Source of the DNA: CAMDTE01 sp034679985
GTDB lineage: Bacteria; Bacteroidota; Bacteroidia; Flavobacteriales; Schleiferiaceae
Length of the DNA stretch: 29,853 nt
NCBI GenBank assembly: GCA_034679985.1
Contig: JAXITR010000025.1
Location: 1 to 29,853 of the forward strand
Direction: 5' to 3'
In this document: in pieces, positions 15,454 to 22,819 of the stretch
Layout of the letters: the number at the start of each line of letters is the position of its first letter
Numbering within the stretch: the first letter of the stretch is position 1
Translations under genes and position numbers: made by a program
The notes under the pieces: generated by a model
What the model saw: only the letters and a program-made list of their open reading frames with translations
Database searches by the model: none
Told to the model about the DNA's origin: nothing

Positions 15454-17358
15454 TTAACGCAAGACGGTCACTGCGCCGCGGTAGCGAATTTCCAAACCGT
15501 TGATGAGGTAGAAATAATAAGTACCAGCAGGAAGGGGCTCGCCGTCTGGGTTTGTACCGCCCCAATCGTTTCGGTAGGGGTCAGCCCGATAAACCTCTGC
15601 CCCCCAACGGTTGTATACGATCAATCGGCATGCGTCTTTGTACTGCACCTCTGCTAGGTCCAAAACATCGTTCTTCCCGTCGCCATTGGGTGTTATGGTA
15701 TTCATCACGGAGTCCAAGGCAGGCCCGGTGTGCTTCGGGAGCCAATAGACAAAAACCGTGTCCAAACCCAAACATCCTTCCGGACTGGCTCCAATGACGT
15801 AGAATGTGGTGGAATCCAGGCGCATCCACGCTTGAGGAGCCTGCTGACGCGGATTGTTGAAATACACGGCCTTGTCCGCAAACCAACGGTAACGAGACGC
15901 ATCGGTCGCCGCCAAGTAAACGGTGTCGCCCCGTGCGATTGCCGTATCCGGGCCTGCATCGATATCGAATGTATAGGCGAAAACCTCCACCGAATCGTAC
16001 AAGGTGTCGGAACAGGTGGCGGAATGAACCACCAGCTTGACGGGATACTTGCCCGGCGCATTAAAATCCACAGGCCCCACGGTCTTTCCACTGGCCATTG
16101 GTAACGACGCATCGGGTCCAAACGTCCAGGAGAATGAGGCGTCTACAGGGGTTGTTCCGGTTGCGGTGAACACGAAATCCTGAACGTCCAAGCACGGAGT
16201 TCCCGTGAAGGTAATGGTGTAGTCCGGCGCATCCAAAATTCGGTACGGAACCACTACGGTGTCCGTGCAAACCAATCCCCGGTTAACGATGAAGGTGACG
16301 TTGTACCATCCGGTATCCGGAAAGGAAAACGTAGGGGTAGGTGAATTTGACGTGTCTGAGGTACTTCCCAAAACGCCAAAATCCCAAAAGTAATAAAGCG
16401 CACCGGGGGTTTGGGCTTGAAACTGAACCGTACGCCCTCCGCACAACAAGGCGGGATCTTCAACCTGGGTTAACACGTCAGCAACAATGTTGTTGATGCA
16501 CGCCGTCACGTTGAATTGATAATCCCGACGCACCGTGGTCAGTAACTGGCCGTTCCGGTACTCACTAACGCACAAGCCCACCACAAACTGACCGGTGGTG
16601 GTTGGTTTTCCTTCCAAGATTCCCGTCTGGGGGTTAAATGTAAATGCACCGGGAAGTGGCTGATTTGGGGTGTAGGGAGCCACAAAAGTCAACGCAGTGT
16701 ACGGCGGTGCTGCGGGCGGACTGGGTTGGGGACTTCCGTTGCTACCGCCGTTGAAGATGTCGCATAACTCGTAGTAAAGGGAATCACCATCCGATTCCGT
16801 TACGGAAACATCCACCTGGGCATTGTCTCCCAAACAAAGAACAATGGGCGGGACTGTGGCGTAGGACGGCGATGAATTGCAGGCTACATCGTTGGACGGA
16901 ATCTTAGCGAAATAGGTATTGCCCCGGGACCCGGGAGAGGTAATGTTCGAAATGGTGTTGTTCCGGCAGCAACGTTGATGCACAATGGTGTAGCCACCGT
17001 TGACGGGTGGAAGAGCGAACGTGGTAGTATAATCCGCGTACTCTGTGCAAATATTAGGAGGCGTTGTGAGGCATGGATTTCCCGTTGCCGTGCTAACCGC
17101 AACTGTAGGGCTCTTGGAAACGTTGGATTGCGTAACCAGAGTACCGGCCGCATTGTACACCGCAATACTTACGCTGTTGTCCAATTGAGTGGCAACTGAA
17201 CAATCGCGGTAAACGCGTAAGTTCACTTGGTACTGATTGTTGCCTACACACGTGTAGGTTAGTTCACCGCCAACCAAGTGCGTTGCATAGGCGATTTCGG
17301 CAGAAACCGCCAAAACTACCCATGCCGCAAGCCAACGAAGGGCGCGCACCTTATTCAA
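15454..17358 (-). CDS. Secreted PKD-domain protein with type B T9SS (gliding-motility) C-terminal domain
   Basis: This 634-residue exported protein has an N-terminal signal peptide (hydrophobic core about 8-24, cleavage probably after AYA). A Cys-containing beta-rich N-terminal region starts THLVGGELTYTCVG. Two PKD-like domains follow (WDFGVLGSTSDTSNSPTPTF, then FSWTFGPDASLP). The CHU_C/type B sorting domain at about 553-634 has TPNGDGKNDVLDL, YNRWGAEVY, PLPAGTYYFYL and the terminal EIRYRGAVTVLR. Such domains direct export through the type IX system. The start is TTG at 17358 or GTG at 17349, because an in-frame stop directly precedes the TTG and no ATG would keep the signal peptide. It overlaps the end of the upstream PorP/SprF gene by 8 bases if TTG is used, which suggests translational coupling. 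The ligand or role is unknown. Confidence 0.9.
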   Translation of the reverse strand: MNKVRALRWLAAWVVLAVSAEIAYATHLVGGELTYTCVGNNQYQVNLRVYRDCSVATQLDNSVSIAVYNAAGTLVTQSNVSKSPTVAVSTATGNPCLTTPPNICTEYADYTTTFALPPVNGGYTIVHQRCCRNNTISNITSPGSRGNTYFAKIPSNDVACNSSPSYATVPPIVLCLGDNAQVDVSVTESDGDSLYYELCDIFNGGSNGSPQPSPPAAPPYTALTFVAPYTPNQPLPGAFTFNPQTGILEGKPTTTGQFVVGLCVSEYRNGQLLTTVRRDYQFNVTACINNIVADVLTQVEDPALLCGGRTVQFQAQTPGALYYFWDFGVLGSTSDTSNSPTPTFSFPDTGWYNVTFIVNRGLVCTDTVVVPYRILDAPDYTITFTGTPCLDVQDFVFTATGTTPVDASFSWTFGPDASLPMASGKTVGPVDFNAPGKYPVKLVVHSATCSDTLYDSVEVFAYTFDIDAGPDTAIARGDTVYLAATDASRYRWFADKAVYFNNPRQQAPQAWMRLDSTTFYVIGASPEGCLGLDTVFVYWLPKHTGPALDSVMNTITPNGDGKNDVLDLAEVQYKDACRLIVYNRWGAEVYRADPYRNDWGGTNPDGEPLPAGTYYFYLINGLEIRYRGAVTVLR

Positions 17359-18805
17359 TTACTTTCACCCACAACTTGCCGTCAAAACGACCGTTGAGGC
17401 GGTTGGACTTAACGGCTTCTGCTTCTTCGTAGGACTTGAATTTCAAAATATACACGTAGTACATGTTGTTACCCTTGTCTTGGAAGAGCTCCGAAGGAAT
17501 GCCTTTGGTTTTCAAGCCACCTTGAAGCTTAATGGCGTTTTCCTTGGTGGAGAAAACCCCAGCGGTCACGTAGAAACCAGACGATCCTGGAGCCACATTG
17601 GCCGCTAAGTTCTCTGCTTTAAATCCTTCCAGTGCACCGGACGCTGGAACGGGCGAGCTTGTTGAACCGGTGGCAGCTGAAGAAGCGGATGTATTTGTGT
17701 TCCCAACTTTTGCGGCATTGGCAGCCGCTTGCTTGGCAACATCAGCAGCAATAGATGCTTTCTGCTTTTCCAATTCGGCCTTTTGGGAAGTACGCATTTC
17801 GTCGCGGAACTCCTCAAACTTCTCGTTGATGAAGTTCTCTTGCTGATCCATCTGTTTGCGTTGAGCGTCTTTCAAACGTTTGATTTCCGCTTCCATGCGC
17901 TCGCCTGCTTTGTTGTTGCCCAAACGGTAGGTCAACATAAACTCGTGCGTAGTGCCCAATGTAGTTGCGTAGGTGTTGGTGGAGAAATCGTAGCCGTAGC
18001 CTACCGAAATCAATGGCGTGAGGTGTACACCTGCCTGCGCAGTTACCGCGAAGTTGCTGCGGTACATGGCTCCAACGTAACCAAACTCCTTCATGTTAAA
18101 GATCGCTCCAGCGTCTACCTGGGCGGGAATGCCCAAACCAACGGCGCGAACAGCAACCAAGGGCGTCAAAACCATCTTGCCTTTTTGCCATTCGACGTCG
18201 TACTGCGCTTGTGCCGTGTAGTGGCGCACCAATTGGTATTGAACCGGCTCGTTGTAGTTCTTGCTGTACGAAATAGCAGGGGCCAATAGCTGGGGAGCGG
18301 AAAAGCCCAATCCAAAACCGCTTGCCTGAAGGTGTATGCCGGCGTTCAAATCCAAGCTACCTCCGCTGTTGGCGGGGATCAAGTAGGGATCATCCGCATT
18401 CTTTACCCGAATGCTGGCCATGTCCAATGAATTGCTCACGTATCCCAAACCCAAGCCAAAGGACAGGGAAGTATTGTCCGCCAATTGAACGTGGTAGGCG
18501 TAGTTGCCGTACACCGCAGAACGGTGAACAATGTCCGTAACGTCGTTGTACGCGTACAGTCCAAATCCTACCTTCTCCTTGTTCAAAGCACTGTTGAAGG
18601 CCAACATGCTGGTTTCTGGAGCACCTTCAACGCCCATCCATTGCTGGCGGTGTGCAGTGGTCAATACGGCTCCATCTTTGGCGCCGGAACGGGCTGGATT
18701 GGTAATCTGTGGCGCAAAAAAGCCCAAAGAGTAAATGGGTAATTGTTGGGCGTTGGCAGATGCCATTCCCCCAAGTAGTAAGGCTGCAATTAATTTCGTT
18801 TTCAT
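17351..18805 (-). CDS. PorP/SprF family outer-membrane protein fused to coiled coil and SPOR domain
   Basis: This 484-residue protein begins with a signal peptide (cleavage likely after ANA at 19). Residues about 20-300 match the PorP/SprF beta-barrel family: QQLPIYSLGFFAPQITNPARSG start, HRQQWMGVEGAPETSMLAF, repeated FGLGLGY strands, and SVGYGYDF near the end. SprF of Flavobacterium johnsoniae is needed for secretion of the adhesin SprB. Beyond the barrel lies a charged coiled coil (about 301-365), a Ser/Thr/Pro/Ala-rich linker, and a C-terminal domain (410-484) with the SPOR pattern: GFYVTAGVFSTKENAIKL, YVYILKFKSYEEAEAV, LWVKVIE. SPOR domains bind denuded septal peptidoglycan, so the tail could tether the barrel to the cell wall. 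It lies between two secreted-protein genes in one operon. Confidence 0.9.
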   Translation of the reverse strand: MKTKLIAALLLGGMASANAQQLPIYSLGFFAPQITNPARSGAKDGAVLTTAHRQQWMGVEGAPETSMLAFNSALNKEKVGFGLYAYNDVTDIVHRSAVYGNYAYHVQLADNTSLSFGLGLGYVSNSLDMASIRVKNADDPYLIPANSGGSLDLNAGIHLQASGFGLGFSAPQLLAPAISYSKNYNEPVQYQLVRHYTAQAQYDVEWQKGKMVLTPLVAVRAVGLGIPAQVDAGAIFNMKEFGYVGAMYRSNFAVTAQAGVHLTPLISVGYGYDFSTNTYATTLGTTHEFMLTYRLGNNKAGERMEAEIKRLKDAQRKQMDQQENFINEKFEEFRDEMRTSQKAELEKQKASIAADVAKQAAANAAKVGNTNTSASSAATGSTSSPVPASGALEGFKAENLAANVAPGSSGFYVTAGVFSTKENAIKLQGGLKTKGIPSELFQDKGNNMYYVYILKFKSYEEAEAVKSNRLNGRFDGKLWVKVIE

Positions 18806-18839
18806 ACCGATTGGAATCTTGAGTCTGTAAGGAATGGGA

Positions 18840-20903
18840 TTATCGAACCAAGGTTACGGCACCGCGGTACCGAATTTCTTCTCCCTTGTTGAGAATGATG
18901 TAGTACGTGCCGTTGGGAAGTGGGTCTCCTGCGTTGTTGGTACCTGTCCAGCCGTTCACATAGCGAGCGTCCTCGTATACGGTTGCGCCCCATCGGTTCA
19001 AAATGGTAATGCCACAAGAATCCAAACGAACGACTTCCGAAAGGTCCAAGAAATCGTTCTTTCCATCTCCATTGGGGCTGATGAAATTCTGCACGTTGGA
19101 TAAATCCACCAACAAAGAAGTGGGGTCGAATTGCACAACCATCAAGGTGTCCCGATCAAAGCATCCTTCGGCGGAAAGGACATCTACATAGTAGTACGTA
19201 GTGTCTTGCGTCGGCTGCGTTTGAGCGTTGGGGTTGTAGGGGTCGGAGAAATAAACCGGCTTGTCTGCGTACCAGTAGTACATCACCCCGCCTGTAGCAT
19301 TAAGTTGAACTACTTCACCGGGCAAAACAATCAAATCCGGTCCGGCATTAGCACTGACAGTAAACAGCTTAACCAAAACGGTGTCGTGCGACAAACAACC
19401 GTTGGGACCGGTAGCTTCAACCACATATTTACCGGGGGTTTTGGTGAAAAACGAGGTGTTGGTACCCCCTACCAAGTTCCAGCTGTAGCTGAGCGCATTG
19501 CCAATAACCGCCAGTTGGGTAGAATCCCCAAAGCAAATAAACGTAGAGTCTGCGGGAACGGTAGCTACTGTTGGAAAGGGAACCACCGTCACTTGAACGG
19601 CTGCAGAGGTGTAATCGCACGCTTCCCCCTGCACTACAAGACGATACTGTGCGTTGCCGGGAACAATTTTTGTTGACGCAGCTAAGGTTGCCAACGTGTC
19701 GTTGGGGATGTTTTGCCAGTTTCCGGTAATGGGGTAACGCACCTGCCACTGGTAGCTCCACACGCCTGGGTTGGATTGAACGTTTGCCGAAAGCAAGGTG
19801 CTGTCGTTGGGACAGATGCTCAAGCTGGGTGCGCCTTGACCGGGCCACGGCTTGTTCACGATGAACACATCGGGAATCGTGTCCACAAACAGCCAAACGT
19901 AGCCAGAAGTATCAGGACAACCCCCTGGATTCCAAGTGGTCACCAATCGGTAGGCTCCAGATCTTGCGGTCTTGTACCCAACATTCGTAGCACCCGCAAT
20001 GGCACGCGGGAAAGCCTGACTGAAGAGGCCTATTGAATCCCGAATCCACTGGTAACCAATGGTGGTCATGGGCATCGAGGGAATGGGGCCGGTTAAGGTA
20101 ATGGTGTCTGTTTCGCAAAAAGCGAGTGAGTCGATGGTGGTGTTTTTATCCCGAATGACTAGGGTCGGGAGATTGGAATGAGAGATGTCCGACACCGGAG
20201 AGAACTGGTTCACGATGGTGTCTTTGCTGATGGTAAAGCAGGCGCCGTTGCTTACTTTAACCGAATATACGCCGGACTGAAAAACGTTTAAGGTAGATTG
20301 GGTCTTTCCCGCAATAGGATTCCCACTTTCCAACCATTGGTAGCTAGCAAGACCAGGGGTTGCACCCAATACTGCCGTGTCGCCGTCGCAAAAACCCCAG
20401 TCGTTCGGGAGGGCAGTGTGCCGGTTGACGAAGGCGTTGGCGATGGTGGTGATGTTCGCTGTAGGCGAAACGTTCACGGCCATTACGATGGTATCCGAGA
20501 ACCCAACAGGATTTGTGCCGCGAACGCGCAACGAATAAAAGTTGTTGTTTACAATGGATTTTGGAATGACCACTTTAAACAACTTTGCTCCAGCACCAAT
20601 GGTATCCATAATGGTACCGCTGGTTGTTGGTGACCAACTCACAATAGGAAGAACAATTGGGGATGCAAACGAAACTGCCGGCGGTAATCCCTGGGCGATT
20701 TGAACCACAAACTTGTTCCCAATGCCAAAACCCGGGGTTCCAACAGTCATTGCAACGGTGAGGGTATCTCCGGTGCACTTGGATAAGTTGGGGACTTGCT
20801 GGAGGGCCATGGATTGGCCAAACGCTTGGGGAGCCAGGGCCAGGCTCAACGCTGCGACCCACCAGCGCGCCCCACTTAGGGGCGAAAGAAGAAATTGCTT
20901 CAT
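18840..20903 (-). CDS. Secreted Ig-like repeat protein with type B T9SS C-terminal domain
   Basis: This is the first gene of the three-gene operon and encodes 687 residues. A signal peptide precedes a cut near AFGQ (about 27-30). The body is a series of Ig/PKD-like modules marked by recurring blocks of the type CxGDT/CxNDSTLL and YQW (CTGDTLTV, FCDGDTAVLG, YQWLESGNP, FCETDTITLTG, ICPNDSTLLSA, YQWQVRYP, ICFGDSTQLAV). The last 82 residues (606-687) are the CHU_C sorting domain: SPNGDGKNDFLDL, LNRWGATVY, PLPNGTYYIIL, EIRYRGAVTLVR. The roughly 170 C-terminal residues resemble those of the other secreted protein in the operon. It is probably an exported surface or adhesin-like protein that uses the neighbouring PorP/SprF protein as partner. 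Confidence 0.9.
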   Translation of the reverse strand: MKQFLLSPLSGARWWVAALSLALAPQAFGQSMALQQVPNLSKCTGDTLTVAMTVGTPGFGIGNKFVVQIAQGLPPAVSFASPIVLPIVSWSPTTSGTIMDTIGAGAKLFKVVIPKSIVNNNFYSLRVRGTNPVGFSDTIVMAVNVSPTANITTIANAFVNRHTALPNDWGFCDGDTAVLGATPGLASYQWLESGNPIAGKTQSTLNVFQSGVYSVKVSNGACFTISKDTIVNQFSPVSDISHSNLPTLVIRDKNTTIDSLAFCETDTITLTGPIPSMPMTTIGYQWIRDSIGLFSQAFPRAIAGATNVGYKTARSGAYRLVTTWNPGGCPDTSGYVWLFVDTIPDVFIVNKPWPGQGAPSLSICPNDSTLLSANVQSNPGVWSYQWQVRYPITGNWQNIPNDTLATLAASTKIVPGNAQYRLVVQGEACDYTSAAVQVTVVPFPTVATVPADSTFICFGDSTQLAVIGNALSYSWNLVGGTNTSFFTKTPGKYVVEATGPNGCLSHDTVLVKLFTVSANAGPDLIVLPGEVVQLNATGGVMYYWYADKPVYFSDPYNPNAQTQPTQDTTYYYVDVLSAEGCFDRDTLMVVQFDPTSLLVDLSNVQNFISPNGDGKNDFLDLSEVVRLDSCGITILNRWGATVYEDARYVNGWTGTNNAGDPLPNGTYYIILNKGEEIRYRGAVTLVR

Positions 20904-20907
20904 TTTA

Positions 20908-20948
20908 CAAACTTACGTCAGAACCCGCGAATTTGTTGGGAAATCGCG
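20908..20948 (-). promoter_or_regulatory. Putative promoter and inverted repeat of the T9SS operon
   Basis: On the minus strand TAAGTTTG (20915-20908) matches the TAnnTTTG -7 box and ends only 4 bases before the ATG at 20903, so the transcript could start at or very near the start codon. No good -33 box is visible. An imperfect inverted repeat, CGCGAATTT (20926-20934) and GAAATCGCG (20940-20948), lies where the -33 element would be and could be an operator. This rests on sequence pattern only. Confidence 0.4.
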
Positions 20949-20980
20949 CTAAATCCTCATTTCAAAGAGTGAACGACGCG

Positions 20981-21008
20981 TTGCAGGTTTAATGCGGGCG
21001 TACTTTTG
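20981..21008 (+). promoter_or_regulatory. Promoter of the GAF/fRMsr-like gene
   Basis: TTG at 20981-20983, a 17-base spacer and TACTTTTG at 21001-21008 form a good Bacteroidota-type promoter. The box ends five bases before the ATG at 21014, so the mRNA leader must be extremely short or absent. Confidence 0.6.
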
Positions 21009-21013
21009 TGACT

Positions 21014-21481
21014 ATGAAAGCATTTCACGTTGAATTATTGGAGTCGTGCCGCGGACTGCTGGCTGAGAATGGAAAGGATGGCCTCATGGACGTTTGCGTT
21101 TTGCTAAAGTCCGAGGCCCCTCGCTACGATTGGGTTGGCTTTTATTGGATGAACGATACCGACCAACACCTAGAACTGGGTGCCTACGCAGGCGCTCCAA
21201 CAGACCATGTTCGCATTCCCTACGGCACGGGAATCTGCGGCCAAGTTGCTGTTAGCGGTATCTTACTGAACGTGGACGATGTCGCTTCTTCAGACAACTA
21301 CTTAGCGTGCAGCTTGGAAACTAAGTCCGAACTGGTGGTACCAATCCGCAGCAACCAACGTTTGGTGGGTCAATTGGACATCGACAGCCACACGCTACGG
21401 GCGTTTACGGACGACGACGTACACTTTTGTACCCTGCTGTGTGATTTAGTTGCACGTGTTTGGGAGCCCGCTGCGTCCTAA
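21014..21481 (+). CDS. GAF-domain protein, free methionine-(R)-sulfoxide reductase-like
   Basis: This 155-residue single GAF-domain cytoplasmic protein resembles fRMsr (MsrC, YebR), which reduces free methionine-R-sulfoxide. It shows YDWVGFYWMN, HVRIPYGTGICGQVAVSG, DNYLACSLETKSELVVPI and GQLDIDSHTLRAFTDDD. Aligned by eye to the E. coli enzyme, Cys94 corresponds to Cys75 and the catalytic Cys118 to Cys99. The resolving Cys84 is replaced by His65, so the redox cycle may differ or rely on Cys75. A GTG two codons upstream (21008) is in frame, but it overlaps the -7 box and ATG at 21014 is preferred. It is monocistronic and divergent from the T9SS operon. Function as a reductase is likely but not certain. 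Confidence 0.8.
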   Translation: MKAFHVELLESCRGLLAENGKDGLMDVCVLLKSEAPRYDWVGFYWMNDTDQHLELGAYAGAPTDHVRIPYGTGICGQVAVSGILLNVDDVASSDNYLACSLETKSELVVPIRSNQRLVGQLDIDSHTLRAFTDDDVHFCTLLCDLVARVWEPAAS

Positions 21482-21509
21482 AGGAGAGAAACTTTGGGCA
21501 GGCCGAGGT

Positions 21510-22760
21510 TTAGGTATTTACCCGGATGGCCTCAACCGGATCCAGTCGCGCGCCCAGGTAGGCAGGTACTACACCGGCCAGCAAACCAATCACAGCTGAA
21601 ATTCCGAGCCCTTGCAAAGCATTTAGCCAGGTCATGGCCACGTCGAACTCCGTAAAGTGGCGGGCTGCTAAAATGAGCAGCCCAACGCCCATCAGGCCAA
21701 TCAATCCACCGATCAAGCTCAACAGCACACTTTCAACCAGGAATTGGGCGAGTATAAACGATTTTCGCGCACCCAAAGCTTTCTGTATTCCTATCTGACC
21801 GGTTCGTTCGCGCACACTCACAAACATGATGTTGGCAATTCCAAAGCCACCTACCAAAACGGAAAATCCACCAATGATGGTGCCTGCCAAGCCGATGATG
21901 CCAAACATTTGATCCAAACCCCCACTCAGGCTGGAGGACTCATTCAGTGCAAAATTGTCCTCAGCTTGTGGCTTCAACTTCCGGATGGAGCGCATGTACC
22001 CCCGGATTTCGCTTTTCAACTCACTCACGGACTGGCCGGGTGCAGCTTGAACCATGATGGTACTTCCGCCCGACTTCAGCTCGTCCACCAGGGATCGCAA
22101 ATAGGCCGCGGGAACCAAAACTTGTTCGTCGTGGCTTTCACCAATGAGCGAGGCACCCTCTTTCTCCAAAATTCCGATAACGGTGAAGCTGCGGCCCAAC
22201 GATGAAATGGATTTGCCAACAGCGCTGGAGGTTGGGAAAAGCCCCTCTGCTATACTGGCACCCAAAACGCAAACGGGTCTGCCGCTGCGGGCCTCCGTGG
22301 TGCTGAATGATCGGCCTTGAACCAATTTTAACTTCCAAAGCGTTGCGTAGTGTTCCGTCACGCCGCGCATTTGTGCATTCTCCACCGAGTTGGATCCAGC
22401 TTCCAAGGTGGGGCGCAATCCCATAACAGCCGCAATTCCGGAGGTTCGCTCCATTCGTTGGGCAAGTTGAACGTACTCACGGTACTGCGTTTCCGGACGT
22501 TGAAAGTATTTCCACCAGGCGTATTCGCCACCGCCGCCGCCCCAAGGCCATTTTTGAACGTAAACAATATCCGACCCCAACCCCTGTACGCTGTTGCGGA
22601 TGGAACGCTCCAAAGAGTCAACCAGGGCGTAAACACTGATGATTGCAAAAATTCCAACCGCAATTCCCAAGACACTCAAGAAGGTTCGCAACCGATTAGA
22701 AACCAGCGAGTGGTATGCGAATCCCAGAGATTCTTCAATAAACGATTGAATACGCATCAT
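21510..22760 (-). CDS. MacB/FtsX-family ABC transporter permease
   Basis: This 416-residue inner-membrane protein has the MacB architecture. One transmembrane helix near the N-terminus (RTFLSVLGIAVGIFAIISVY) is followed by a large extracytoplasmic MacB periplasmic-core domain (about 45-265, including MRGVTEHYATLWKLKLVQGR). Three more helices follow in the FtsX domain, with NIMFVSVRERTGQIGIQKALGAR and the terminal ARLDPVEAIRVNT. Members work with a separate ATPase and move lipoproteins, peptides or drugs, or act as mechanotransmitters. No ATPase gene is adjacent here. The first in-frame candidate is a TTG at 22772, but ATG at 22760 (or 22757) fits better. It stands alone on the minus strand between two plus-strand genes. 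Confidence 0.9.
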   Translation of the reverse strand: MMRIQSFIEESLGFAYHSLVSNRLRTFLSVLGIAVGIFAIISVYALVDSLERSIRNSVQGLGSDIVYVQKWPWGGGGGEYAWWKYFQRPETQYREYVQLAQRMERTSGIAAVMGLRPTLEAGSNSVENAQMRGVTEHYATLWKLKLVQGRSFSTTEARSGRPVCVLGASIAEGLFPTSSAVGKSISSLGRSFTVIGILEKEGASLIGESHDEQVLVPAAYLRSLVDELKSGGSTIMVQAAPGQSVSELKSEIRGYMRSIRKLKPQAEDNFALNESSSLSGGLDQMFGIIGLAGTIIGGFSVLVGGFGIANIMFVSVRERTGQIGIQKALGARKSFILAQFLVESVLLSLIGGLIGLMGVGLLILAARHFTEFDVAMTWLNALQGLGISAVIGLLAGVVPAYLGARLDPVEAIRVNT

Positions 22761-22768
22761 GTCAACGG

Positions 22769-22806
22769 CCAAGGTACAAAGTCTGTGCCATGATTTCGTA
22801 CCTTTG
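22769..22806 (+). promoter_or_regulatory. Divergent promoter region; -7 box of the purH-mre-rod operon
   Basis: TACCTTTG at 22799-22806 is a perfect TAnnTTTG -7 box 13 bases before the purH ATG. No clear -33 box stands 17-21 bases upstream. On the minus strand a partial match (TACCTTGG, 22776-22769) could serve the permease gene. GGTACAAAG (22774-22782) and CTTTGCACC (22802-22810) form a near-palindromic pair that spans both. Confidence 0.55.
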
Positions 22807-22819
22807 CACCTCCATTTAA

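Noticed and set aside
21008..21013. GTG start two codons before the GAF-protein ATG
   Set aside because: The GTG overlaps the last base of the -7 box and adds only two residues; the ATG at 21014 is the simpler start.
22761..22772. TTG start of the ABC permease at 22772
   Set aside because: ATG codons at 22760 and 22757 give the usual short N-terminus before the first membrane helix.
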